This document shows positions 31,497 through 42,960 of a stretch of 64,000 bases of DNA, one piece after another (the first letter of the stretch is position 1; each line of letters starts with the position of its first letter). The DNA is from Melieria omissa (Eukaryota; Arthropoda; Insecta; Diptera; Ulidiidae): positions 108,154,330 to 108,218,329 of the forward strand of contig OZ020268.1 of assembly GCA_963971225.1 (NCBI GenBank). The letters run 5' to 3'. The position numbers and the translations under genes are program-made. The notes beneath the pieces are model-generated. The model searched no databases and had not been told where the DNA came from. It saw nothing but the letters and a program-made list of their open reading frames with translations.

Positions 31497-33759
31497 TTTT
31501 TAATGTGTTTAGTGTGATTATATGTAATATTTTATCCTAATTAATCGATTATTGATTTTTCGAACAAAAACATATTTTCTTAAAAATTCCCTCACAAAAC
31601 ATATATACGTGATACAAATTTTTTAGAACCCAGTTTCTGTTGAGAAATATCACATCTATAATAATCGTGCACAATAATAAGAAGGAGTGCCAAAAAAATT
31701 TTGTTTGCAGACCACTGTTATTAGAGCAACAAAGATATGGTTGCTGTCACATGGCAACACTCTAAAAAACTGGGTTAGGAAATACAAATAATAACAATTT
31801 TTATGAATTGGTGTTAATATAATCACACAGAAACCTAAATCGATAAAACTCAGACTTTAACTTTCTCCAGTAAAAACCTGTAGCGAAAGGGTTAACTATT
31901 CCATTCCATTCAACGCAACAGCAGCCAAAAGAGCAACATAAACCTACAAAAGCTTTCATGTTTTAAAGATGATAAAGGAAATGTTTTAATATAAAAAACA
32001 AGTGAAAAAAAAACAAGTCAAAAGCAGCTTATATCACAAACAGTGCAGTTTTGTCCACAACTCGCACTTCAAATTCCACACAGAGCAGCTAAAAGCCGTT
32101 AAAGCTGAAAATTCGTAGCTATTTCATTTTTTTTTTATAAAAAACGAAAGCACATTTTTACAAATTTATTTTTTTATCACAAATTGTATCCATTTTTAAG
32201 AGGATTTAATTGATGTTACTCATACGCACCGTGAACCAGTTAAATTGTTTCTTCATGCTTTTAGTGATTCAGTATTATTTGTTAATTTTTTTTACTAAAA
32301 GTTAAAAATCGCTAAGTACAAAGGAAATAACATACACAGCAACAACAATAACAATACTCTGCTACAATTAATTTGCTATGCAAAGTGCGACTTTAACTTA
32401 TTTCCAGCGAATTGCATTAGCCATCAGCGCGATGAGTTCCGATGCAGGTATGGCACCTAAAAGCATGCTAAGCATATTATCAGTTTGTTGTGCTTTTGCT
32501 GTTGCTATTGTTTTTGTTTTTGTTTTGTATGGTTCGGTTGAGATCAAGTGTACGTGTTGTAGTTGTTGTTAATGTGAATTTATGAGTACATTTTCATAGC
32601 GAATGATTGCCTGCGCTACTGTTTGGCTGCCGCTGGCGCCAATACTTTCACAGCGGCTTGGCGCGCACATCCGGCAGAGCCGGTAGCACCGCACGTCGTT
32701 GGCGGCAGCAAAAGTGCCAGCAAAACGGGCAAATTCAATTTCGTACACGGACGCAGGTATTTATGAAAAAGAAAGCACACTGATGCTAAAAAAACCAAAT
32801 ATACGAGCAGCCCTAAAAGATGAAGCGGGCGCTGGCACTGGCAAACAATAGCAAACTGCTGCGCAGTGGCTGGCGCGCGCGCCCGCGCAAAACAGTAGCA
32901 ACCGTGGCGCAGCAACGGCACATGCAGCGCTGCCAGCCGAGACTAAAAAGCATTTCTAATGAAATTACATTCAATTTTCCATGCACTTACATTATGGAAA
33001 TTTATTTTGCGTTCTTCATCGAGTGTGCCCGAGTACGTTCGAGTGGCTGAAGCTGAAGTGGAAGCGAACTAGAGTGAAGTGTGTTTGTGTGTTTGTGTGT
33101 GTGTGCTTAGCATGCTTATGTGTTTGTCTTGATGATGCTTCACTTCTTCGCTCAATAGCGCCGAGACAACACACGAGTGGCTGCTGCGCCAAAGGGTTAC
33201 AACAGAGCGGAAGTCGCTACAAACACACACACACACACACACACACTGCACCCGCATACTTAAAGTAGAAAATGAACTTTTTACTTCTCGGTTGACTGTA
33301 ATTGCATTTGCATAAAGCCAATTTGCGTCTTTTTTTCTTGCAGTTGCAACAGCTCGGCGTCGACGAGCTTTTACACATCGTTGTACAAACATATCACAAA
33401 AAGAGGCAACAGCGACACTAACACTGACAGCGGCAAATTATGGCAAAACAATGGCAAAGAGCTGGTTGCTTGTGAAAAATTAGAAAAAATTGTCATCAAT
33501 TGAGTACATGGCGCAGTGTAAAGGAATTGCATTGAGTTGGTAAAATTGAATCGGCTGAATTGAATGTTTGGGGGACATGATGACTTTAAACGGAATCAGT
33601 ACAAATATTGTGAATACATTCTAAGTCAAACATTACATACATCATAAGTCAAGTGAAAACAAGCTATGTGTGATTAATTAATGAAATTAATTTCTTATTT
33701 GTAAGGTCCATATTCCATTCTGCATGGAATATGATATCGTTGAAATATTCGCTGTAGCT
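31497..33759. other. Non-coding stretch with a GC-rich block
   Basis: About 32600-32960 is GC-rich with frames open on both strands but no motif. A TG run at about 33080-33105 and a pure CA run at about 33222-33245 face each other. No element ends were found. Confidence 0.5.
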
Positions 33760-34011
33760 TCACACAATGATCCGAGGGTTTAAATGAGCAATGACTCTGC
33801 TGCATAGATCTATCTGAAGTTGAGTAATGGCCTGTGCTCGGTTGACTTCGAGGGCATTGATCGATTGCAATTTATTTGCAAGGACCTGCAACTTCAGAAA
33901 ACCCCACCAGAAAAAGTCTAGCTGAGTCAAACTACACATTTTTGGTGACCAAATCATGTCACCTCCACAAAACACAACCAAATGCTCAAATTGTGCATGT
34001 AGAATATCCAT
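33760..34011 (-). pseudogene. Transposase C-terminal domain remnant
   Basis: The minus-strand frame includes WSPKMCSLTQLDFFWWGFLK, LANKLQSINALEVNRAQAI and QLQIDLCSRVIAHL. This follows the order WPPRSxDLTPLDFFLWGxLK...VYxNKPxTIxxLKxNI...IxPDLCxRVI found at the C-terminus of a common insect DDE transposase type. The acidic residue of DLTPLD has decayed (SLTQLD). Only the last third remains, and no terminal repeats are visible. Confidence 0.65.
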
Positions 34012-34175
34012 TCGTTTGCATTACCAACAATTATTTTTGATAACAAAGTGTCATCACTTGGACTCTGTTCTTTTTTGTTTTTGCTCTCTATTTCTTTGCT
34101 TCCTATTTGAAAGGTGCGAATCGTGAATACTTAACCTTCACACTGTCACCAATTTTTATATACGGAAACCGTCAC

Positions 34176-34350
34176 TATTAACATATGTTAATATTTTTCT
34201 TTTCATCCGTTTTATAAAGACAGTTCTCATTTTTTGAGCTAAGTTGGTAAGCAGAAACATCAAATGGACTGTGCTAAAGAGCACATATCCAAATTTGAAC
34301 GAGATCGGCCAAAAAATATTAACACATGTTAATATGTAACATATGTTAAT
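34176..34350. mobile_element. Palindromic-ended mini-element (putative MITE)
   Basis: A perfect 18 bp palindrome TATTAACATATGTTAATA (34176-34193) is echoed 125 bp later by TATTAACACATGTTAATA (34317-34334) and TAACATATGTTA (34337-34348). The AATATTTTT beside the left copy recurs inverted beside the right copy, suggesting terminal inverted repeats of a tiny element. Alternatively these are clustered sites for a dimeric DNA-binding protein. Confidence 0.45.
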
Positions 34351-34424
34351 ATGTATGTAAATTGTAGTTTGTAATTATTAATATTTCCTATAGTCAGCAA
34401 GGACATTTGTTCAATGGCTTAATA

Positions 34425-34590
34425 AATAAATAAAATAAGATAAAATAAAATAAAATAAAATAAAATAAAATAAAATAAAATAAAATAATATAAAATAAAA
34501 TAAAATAAAATAAAATAAAATAAAATAAAATAAAATAAAATAAAATAAAATAAAATAAAATAAAATAACAAATAATATAAAATAAAACAA
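34425..34590. repeat. TAAAA pentanucleotide microsatellite
   Basis: About 26 units of TAAAA, with one TAATA interruption near 34488. The minus strand translates as an artificial Phe/Tyr/Ile/Leu repeat, which is not a gene. Confidence 0.95.
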
Positions 34591-36574
34591 AATTATTTGT
34601 TTGTTGTTCATATCAGCTCACATATATTTTTCAAGAAACCTCTAAGAAGTACCAAGCTAGCACTTCCCCCTTAAGTGAGTCGAATTATGAAAGTAAAAAT
34701 TGTCATAAAGTCAATTATAACGCAAAACTAGACTTGATCTCCAAAAAAAATTAAAGCAGTGAAGTGCTACTTCTTTCAATATAATCATTATTTATTACTA
34801 TTACTTAACAATTATAAACATAATTTATTAAATACATTGAAAAAGCAACTATGACAAAAAAATCTAAAAACCTTTTATTAGCCCAAGTGATCACGATTTG
34901 AAGAATTTTTAATTTTGCACACCACTCGCATTGTTGGCATGGCACAAATTGCATAAATGTTTGAATCTTTTATCATTGTCGCGCGCAATGCAGCTCAAGA
35001 GGTGCGCCAAAGTGCGCTCAGAGTATTTACGTGACTTTCTGTGCCACTTCCGTTTTCATTTCCGTTTTTGTTGCCACTTTTGCTGGCACAATAAATTATC
35101 CGCTCTTTAGAAACGAACGAACACTAAGAAGAATCAAGCAGAAAGCAGACAACGCAAAAAAGCCCAACGCCAACGACACTCGTTCATACACAACGTGGCC
35201 ACAGTGCCACAATGTGTGTGCGTAATTCTGTATATGTGTGTGTGCAACAGCAAAAAACCATGTAACAGAATCAAATGCAAAAGGTGTGGCACAGCAAACG
35301 TAGCAAAATAATGAGGTGAAGTCACATTTGTTGTCGTCGTGACGCCTTTTACTGCCAGTGTCGCTGCGCAGCCACTCATTCACCCTAAACCATGTCATCG
35401 CACAATATTCCTCATTGTCGCCCAGACGCGTCCCGCACCGCTGCTGTTGAGTTCTTTACGACTTGCGGTGACGAATGACAATATGTAAATAGCTTTATGC
35501 TGCCGCTGCCACTGCCACTGCCGCCGTTACATTTGCCGTAAGCGTTGGGTTGCCAGTGTTGCCACACGGCAACAGCGACACCGACACCGACGACGAAATA
35601 GCGCAACACCAGCTGGCTGCTGGCATATTTTATTAACCATATTTCAGTGCGCGCATAAAAGCGGCGAGCGCAAAGTGCACGGCGCGCTTGTTGAGTCAAA
35701 TGCCACGTCGTACCGCTCGCAAAGTGTGTGTGTGTGTGTGTGCGAGTGCTTTTTGAGCAAGTTTTCTGCGCAATAAAGACATAAAAGTGAAGCGCAATCT
35801 TGTGCGCCGCCACGCCGCGCTCTAATACGTCGCCTTGGGTGGGTGGGGTGGGTTGGGGGCTAAGGCATAAATTATGCGCGCTACGCCGACGTGACAGTGC
35901 GGCAGCAAATGTTGACATCAAATATAAATTTCAGCCGACACCGTCACCTGTACGATTGCGGCGCGCCGTACGCCAGCGGCAAGTGGCAGCGGCAAGCGGC
36001 AGTGCAATTGGCTCAATGGGACCAGTAGTCATGGCAAAAGGGTTCAAGCATACATAAATCATTAAGGAATATTATTGGATTCGTGTCAATATAGTTTTTA
36101 TAGTTGGTGGTTTTTTGAAAGTTAGTTTTCGTATGGAATTGCAATTGCGAAATTTTTTTAAAGTGGGTTTTGCAGGAACCAAAAAAACTGAATTACACAC
36201 ACGTGGCGCAACAGCAGATTGGCCCCCAGTTTTCGTTATAAATAGTTGAACATTTATATCGAAAATGGTGCTCGGTGCAAGCCATAACGAGCGAGAGAAA
36301 AGGGTAAACTGTAAAGTGGGCTTTTGTATTTATAAATAAGGCAACACTGCATTGGGCAGTGCCAGTAGCAAATCACAACAACAAGAATGATTCAGGGAAA
36401 TGTTAATTATTGCGCTACTGCGAGTTGAATAAAAGTGTTTACCAAGAAATTTTTATTATTAAATTTTATTATTTTACTATTCATACTATGAACTCAGCGT
36501 ACAACACAAATACACCTGCAAGCCTCATGGTTCAAAGCAAAGGCCATTTTCTGAGGAATGTACAACTTTTTTTT
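34591..36574. other. Non-coding stretch with GC-rich island
   Basis: About 35000-36030 is GC-richer than its surroundings and has overlapping open frames on both strands (169 codons at 35412-35921 minus is the longest) with low-complexity Gly/Ser/Thr content. ATAAAAGCGGCGAG at about 35655-35668 resembles a core promoter, but no downstream gene is evident. Confidence 0.45.
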
Positions 36575-37212
36575 TATATATCGCACACGCACTACAAAAG
36601 TGACACAACTCAAAATGTTTCATTTTAGGGTTTATGTGTTAATACTGTGCACAATGCATAAATCTACCAATCAGCAAAAGCTCAGTATATTTTGTTGTTG
36701 TTAACTGTGCAAAAATACGTACAGTTAGATCTTTCTTCATGTCAGAAGTTTGATGCTATTTGATCGCTGCAGCTCAATGCAAAAGAGCCCTAACACAAAT
36801 TGTGACACTTTTGACGAAATAAATTTTTGTTAAAGTTAATCTTAAGCACAATTCTGAAAATGTTTGTATATATTTTTTATTCTTAAAATTAAGTATGAAT
36901 TTTTCTTTCAACTTTTTACTTGTCATTTATAATTATTAAATTTAGAAAAAGTGGCATGACTTGAAATAATTCCGTAATTATTGAATTAAAATATCATCAA
37001 AAGAGTCACAACTCAAAATTTTGGATTATCTAGTGTAAAATAAAAAAAATTTTTCCAACTTATCATAAAGCATAATCCGTAATGATTTTCTACTGAACGG
37101 TCTATTCGTTATTTAAACAAAAATGTTTGTTTAGCTTAAAAACAGTTTTTTGCGTTTCCTGAAAAATCAAAAATGTTGAGTTGTCACTTTTGTTGTGCGT
37201 GTGCGATATATA
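36575..37212. mobile_element. Non-autonomous TIR element of 638 bp
   Basis: The left end TATATATCGCACACGCAC, then ACAAAAGTGACA and ACTCAA, is mirrored at the right end for about 45 bp with few differences. Target duplication cannot be separated from the TATA ends. An internal block (about 37000-37020, AGAGTCACAACTCAAAATTTT) resembles the terminal repeat. No coding capacity. A third, single end lies at 39313-39358. Confidence 0.8.
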
Positions 37213-38959
37213 GATAATTATCCAGGAGTCAAACCGAATAATATCTGCATAAATTAGTTTTCAGAATACGTTTAAGGTTAAACTCTAAAAATAGTTGATA
37301 CTTGAAAGAAATAAACTCAGTTCTGGGCATTGCAGCCCACACACCACAATGAATATGCTTCGACAGCAGAGTGCAGTGTACAGTACAGCTGCCTGGACAC
37401 ATCACTAACGAATTTCCGGAACTCAACACTGCTCAGTGATTTCTGCGCAGCATTTTCCACGCTCATCTAAAACCGAAAACGACAAGATTCGCTGATGGCA
37501 ACACTGGCGCTGGTTGCACGTAAACTTATGATTTCATTTATGTTATCACAGCCAGCAACTAACTTTAGGTTAGCGAGAGCGAACTGCTGCAAGCGGCAAT
37601 AAAAGCTGCACACTGAAAAGTTTAGTTTTATGGCCCTAAATGTGAACAAGTCGACTTTGAAGCTTGCAGAGTTTGCACTGAAATTATGACTAAAAATGCA
37701 CTAAAACTTTAAACCAAATATATTCAAGAAGCTGAAGTGCGATATATTTATTTATATTTATATTTAATTTCAGTTTATTTCTCTCTCCATAGACATTTAA
37801 ACAACAACAAATAGCATGTCACATGCTTTTATTATTAGCATTTATTGTTCCAAAGATGAGGCAATGCAATTGACTCCAAGTTGTGTTTGCTATGGCAGCA
37901 ATCAAACAAACTTTTTGCAGTGAGTCAAACGTCAATCAGATTTTGTGTAATTAAATATCTCATCATCAGAAGATTTTCTGCAGGTATCCAATCATAAGAA
38001 CCAAATTGTGAGATGCCAACGTAGTTGTGTGACTGCATATTTATTAAATCATATGAAATTATTTGGCTTTGCAATAATTTCGCTTTGAAGTGTTTGGTCT
38101 TTGAAATGATTTAACTTTGCAATCACATCATCAACCTGTGAGGCAGTTGAATTCGTTATATTGGAAAATTTGTAATAAACATTGACGTTTGCTTTGAGCA
38201 GCTATACGCATTACATATCTAAGCAGTCTCAAGGTTCTGTAGGTGTATGGTTTCTGTAATTACAATAACAACTACTGTGAGATACATAGATGGGTTAATT
38301 TTAAAGTTTATTAAGAAATGCGCTTAATATTGTCATTTCTGTTTCATAGATTTTACCAGAAGTTTCTACCAGAAAAGAGATTAGTGTGTTCATTGGGCCT
38401 TCAGTGGTAAATTCAATAATCAGTGTTTGCATTAGAGATAATAAGTTTGTTGTTTCAAACATTGCCTCAACGAAGATTAGGTGGGTAAGTACACAGGTGA
38501 ATAATATGCAGGAAGGATGGTAGGAAATATGTATGTAGGATATAAATAGGTGGGTAGCACGTGCATCGAAAGGAAGTAACGTAGGCATGTGAGAAGATAG
38601 GCAGTTGGGTACAAATTGCTGGTACAAAATATGGTTTCAAGTCGTATTGTCCTGTCCTGTCTGTACCACTGATTGGGTATGTAGGTAGATTGTGAATGTG
38701 GATACGCAAACGAGCAGACAGGGAAAAAGGTTGGCAGATAGGAAGCTAAGTATGAAGGTAAGTGGAAAGAACCCCAGGCTAGTAGGCGGGTGTAGTGATT
38801 TTTAAAGGTATGTAAAAAGAAGGGAATGTAGCAGAGACCTAGAATAATTATTTTAAGAATAGAGAGGTGTATTAAATTTTTTATATACTAAACTATATTA
38901 ATAAAGTTAGAAGGACGATATTGAAGGATATGGTAGTGTACATATTAGTTCTTGAGATA
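37213..38959. other. Non-coding stretch with strand-biased GTAGG-rich segment
   Basis: No gene. About 38480-38830 is purine-rich on the plus strand, with repeated GTAGG, GGTGGGTA and GGAAG motifs, and looks like a degenerate tetra/pentanucleotide repeat. Confidence 0.5.
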
Positions 38960-39200
38960 TATTAAAAAAAAAAAAATTATTGGAAATTTCCAAGGATATT
39001 CAAGGATAAAATTTTAAAAGGACATTATCACTACCTCTTCGTCCTTTTGCACCAAAACATTAAATTTTTTAAAATCCCAAGCATTTTTCTCTATCATTTG
39101 ATACCCATATCCTTATTCTATAATGCGCTCCATTTTTAAAATAATTTTTTTAAATAAACATGTCCCTGAAATTTCAAAGTCCTTTAAAAAGAAATCCTGA
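38960..39200. mobile_element. Diverged single-arm relative of the fold-back element
   Basis: It aligns in order with the right arm at about 57195-57420: CAAGGATAT, AAAATTTT.AAAGGAC, the CTCTxTCATTTGATA block with ACCCATATCCTTATTCTA against ACATATCGCCATATTCTA, and a TTTAAAAAG region. Similarity is about 65-70 percent by eye. There is no second arm nearby. Confidence 0.6.
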
Positions 39201-39312
39201 CATCAGAGATAAAAACTAAAACGCAGTTCTTCTTAGTTAAAGTTCCCCCTCTTCTTCTTCTTCTTCTTCCTCCTTGTCCGTGCCAATCCTACGGACATCG
39301 TTAGAAGACATC

Positions 39313-39358
39313 AACAATTTTGAGTTGTGTCACTTTTGTTGTGCGTGAGCGATATATC
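39313..39358. mobile_element. Isolated end of the 36575-37212 TIR family
   Basis: TTTTGAGTTGTGTCACTTTT followed by GTTGTGCGTGAGCGATATAT matches the right terminal repeat at about 37169-37211. A CTT array and a TCCTACGGACAT block lie just before it (about 39248-39302). Confidence 0.7.
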
Positions 39359-41477
39359 TCATTGTGAGTTTAATTTAATGGAAGCATGCGAAGTATTCAA
39401 CTATATTTAATGTTTACTTTCCATCTTTCAAAAGTATCACTTTTCTAACAACATTTCAATTGTACAGATAGCTTGAAAATTGCGAGATTTTGTGCCACAC
39501 ATTTCTTTAAAATTAGTTTATAAAGAACAGAAGCACTGCTGGATAAGCAAAATTTAACTTAATTAATTAATAAATAAGTCATCAGAAAACTATATTTTGC
39601 CCAACTCGCATCGGTGCAAATTGCACTAAACTTGGCCTAAAGCTTAATTAAAAACTCATAAAATCCATACAAAATGAACTGGCAATGTGTTAATTTGTAA
39701 TTATGCCAGACAGGATCGACTAACTGGACTTTTTAAAGCGTCATTAATTTCACATACGAGCGCCCTTGAATGCAAAATAGAGAAGCAGCACAGCGTCGCG
39801 GCACGTTTATAACAAAAACATTAAACTTGTTGGCACTACTCGTACTAAAAAAGGGACACCTTCTGACAGCGCAAAGGGGTCCTTGCCGACCCGACCCGAT
39901 GCCTTGGGCGATGTGGAATGGTTCGGTATAGAATGGTTATGGCTGCGGCACGTGTTGGGCGCCGTTTTGCTGCCGTCAACCGGTTGTATGCAGAAGACAA
40001 AGTGGCACGACACCTGGGACACATGAATGACATTAAGCACACTCACACACACACACAAACAAGTGATGCTGCGCATTTGCATTTAAGTTGGCGCGCTTCG
40101 GTCACTTGACTGTCTGCGTATGGGGGCACAAGTGCCGAACGACGACCGCGTTGTTGGGTTCTGGGCTGCCGAGCTGCCGTGTAAATGCAGCAGCAACGTT
40201 CACTGTCAGCACTGGCGAAAGTGACTTTTGATCGGCCAAGTGGAAAATGATGGAAAATAATAATTTTCCCCTGTCAAAGCGTGAAATGACAACAAAACAT
40301 GTCGCTATTTAGATACCAATGCAATTTAATTTCACCCGCGAGCGCATGGAAATTTATGCTGCACAGTTGAGAGACTGAACAATTATACTTTATGCGCAGC
40401 TTATGCGCTTTTTACGAGGAGAGGGGGAGAGAAAAAGTAAAAGTTGGCTGCCTAGGTGAATGACAATGCGAGCAGCCAGTCAGACATTGCAAAATTGCAG
40501 TAAAAAACGCCTTGCAGCCATGCAGTCAGCAAAACCAGACAGCAATGGCGTGCAGACAAACGATTAGGTAGACAAACGAGACAGATGTCAAGCGGTCAGG
40601 GACAAACTCGCTTGCGGCTTCTTTGACACCAATGAGGCAGTTTTTTAATAAATAAGAGAATAAATAAATAAGTGAATAAGTAAATAAATTAATAAATAAA
40701 AAATAAATAAATACTTCTTCTCTCTGCCAATGACTGCACCCGTTTATGAGTTGTTCTCAGAAATAAAAAAAACTTATTCCACATAACGACACATACATAT
40801 ATATATATATTCACATATTCCTTTTAATAGTTACACTCTTCAATATAAAAAATTGTATCCTCTCGATAAATGCAAAAAAGCTAATTGAGTTTTTCTAAAA
40901 TCGAATGTAAAAACTTCCACCTGCCGCTTGGTCATACAATTCAACTCGTCCTGACAAACAAACATTAAAAGAAAAACCTACATAAAATACAAACAAAGGC
41001 GTTTTAATTGAAAATATTTTAATCCATCAATTAGCAATGTTTTGCAATCGCCTCCACCATCGTCGCGGCACTCATGGCGTATGCGCGTTTTATTTGCAAT
41101 TATTTGTGTTGGTTTTGTTTGCGAAAAAAGTAATTAAAATGCAACCAAGAATTTCAATTAAAAATATCCCATACAAATACATGTATCCAATGCCGGCGGG
41201 TGTTGCTTGTAACGGTATTTACCTATAATTGCCTTTTTAACCGCATTTTTCAATTGTTTTCTTAAATTCAATTGCGCGCCGCGTGTGGTGGTGAGTGATA
41301 TTTATTGATTTGGCTTCTTCCTTTTTTTTTTGGCACGCAATTTTTTCTACAATTGACTTATGCACAAATGGCATGAAAGTAGTAAAAATGTGGTATGATT
41401 TATATGCTTTAAAGTGATGTTTGGAATTTATTGTTGAGAGAGAAAAATAAACCATTTGAGAGCACAATGGATTATTA
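39359..41477. other. Non-coding stretch
   Basis: No gene is recognised. AATA-type repeats occur at about 40645-40712 and a TATA tract at about 40795-40812. The GC-richer area at 39850-40220 has open frames on both strands but no motif. Confidence 0.5.
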
Positions 41478-42762
41478 CGTAGGTTGTCTTTTATATGTTT
41501 TCAATAAGAAAGGTCTAGTAAGTTGTCGAAAAATCTGAGATTGTCATTGAAAAGTTTGTAATTGTTTACCATAAACGTGCTTAGAACATTTTGGTGTTCA
41601 AGCGCTATTTGTGTTGATTACACTGACTTGAAAAATTCATCTCGGTCAAAAAATGCATTTAACTCGTGAACATTTTTGAGCAATAATTTTTTACGATTTC
41701 TGAAGTGAATTATCTTAACGGCATTTGGTGATGAAGCACCAACTGTCAAGACAATTTATAACTGCTTTAACGAATTCAAGCATGGTCACCGTTCGCTCCA
41801 GGACGAAATTTTTGAAGGTCGTCCAAAATCGGTCATTGTGCCAGAAACCATCAATGCTGTGCGTGAAATGATAATCGATAATAATAATGAAAGATCATCA
41901 TGTGACATGCCGTGAGATAGAGGCATTCTTGGGCATTAGTTCCATGGCCGTGTATTCGATATTGCATGAACATTTAGCTGTCAGAAAGATTTGTTCTCGT
42001 TGGATCCCGCATAATTTGACAATCGCTCAAAAAACGGCTCGTGTCGATTGGTGCAAAGAATTGATGGAAAAATTCGATCGCGGTACTTCGAAAGACGTTT
42101 ATAAGATCGTGACAGGTGACGAATCATGGATATATGCGTATGAGCCCGAAAGAAAACCGTAGTCGACCGTGTGGGTCTTCCAAGACGAACCAAATTCAAA
42201 AAAATTTGTTCGCGCACGCAGCACATTGAAGCAAATGGTCGCCTGTTTCTTCAGAAAAACTGGTCACGTGGCTACTGTGCACATTAGAGCAACGTAGAAC
42301 GGTCAATTCTGAGTGGTACGCAACAATTTGTTGGACCGAAGTGTTCAATGAAATACGGAAAAACAACCGCCTACGCTGAATCATTCTTCACCAGGACAAT
42401 GCGCGCTCTCACACATCGGCTCAAACAACCGCCTATTCTATGGACCAAAGCATCGATTTGATGGGTCATCCGCCATACAGCTCTGACCTAGCACCAAATG
42501 ACTTCTTTTTATTCCCGCACATAAAAACAAAAAATTGCATGGTCAACGATTTTAATCGCCAGAAGATGCTGCTGAAGCATTCAAAAACCATGTTTTTGAG
42601 GTGTCTCAATCGGAGTGGGAAAAGTGCTTCGGCAATTGGTTTGATCGCATGCAGAAGTGTATAAATCTTTAAGGAGAATACTTTCAAAAGCAATAACACC
42701 ATTTTTGATGATAGCAAAATGCATTTTCATCCTTTTTGAAAAAATATAAAAATCAACCCTCG
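41478..42762 (+). mobile_element. Degenerate mariner element (full length, 1285 bp)
   Basis: Left CGTAGGTTGTCTTTTATAT and the complement of the right end CGAGGGTTGATTTTTATATT are diverged inverted repeats, each flanked by TA (41476-41477 and 42763-42764). The length is normal for mariner. It carries a decayed transposase in the same orientation. The truncated copy at 12062-12415 belongs to the same family. Confidence 0.88.
41640..42690 (+). pseudogene. mariner transposase, multiply broken
   Basis: All landmarks of a DD34D transposase can be read across several frames: the HTH part (CFNEFKHGHRSLQDEIFEG), ICSRWIPHNLTIAQKTARVD, the first aspartate in VTGDESWIYAYEPE (42118-42120), the second in HQDNARSHTSAQTT (42395-42397), and the third in HPPYSSDLAPNDFFLF (42500-42502). 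The two last aspartates are separated by 34 residues as expected. The tail FDRMQKCINL is interrupted by a stop near 42670. Several frameshifts and stops make it non-functional. Confidence 0.88.
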
Positions 42763-42805
42763 TACTGAACCACGTTAAGTCATGTTCAGATAACAAAACC
42801 GGTGA

Positions 42806-42960
42806 TCAGCTGCGGGATGAGATGGCTGAGCAGCTACACATACACCTAATGTGGATTCCAGGTCACAGAGGGAAACTATTACTAAACTACTTCAGGGAAA
42901 CTATGAGGCAGACAAATTGGGCTGACTAGGCACAATCAAGTAGAAGTTCAGTGTTGTCGT
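42806..42960 (+). pseudogene. LINE RNase H scrap
   Basis: One frame gives EMAEQLHIHLMWIPGHRG, then after a shift GNYEADKLG. WIPGHxGxxGNExAD is the end of the RNase H domain of non-LTR retrotransposons. The fragment directly follows the mariner right end. Confidence 0.6.

Noticed and set aside
34411..34611. 66-codon frame with a repeating FILFY motif on the minus strand
   Set aside because: It is a translation of the TAAAA pentamer array, not a membrane protein.
35412..35921. 169-codon minus-strand frame
   Set aside because: Low-complexity Gly/Ser and Thr/His runs derived from simple repeats; several frames on both strands are open together.
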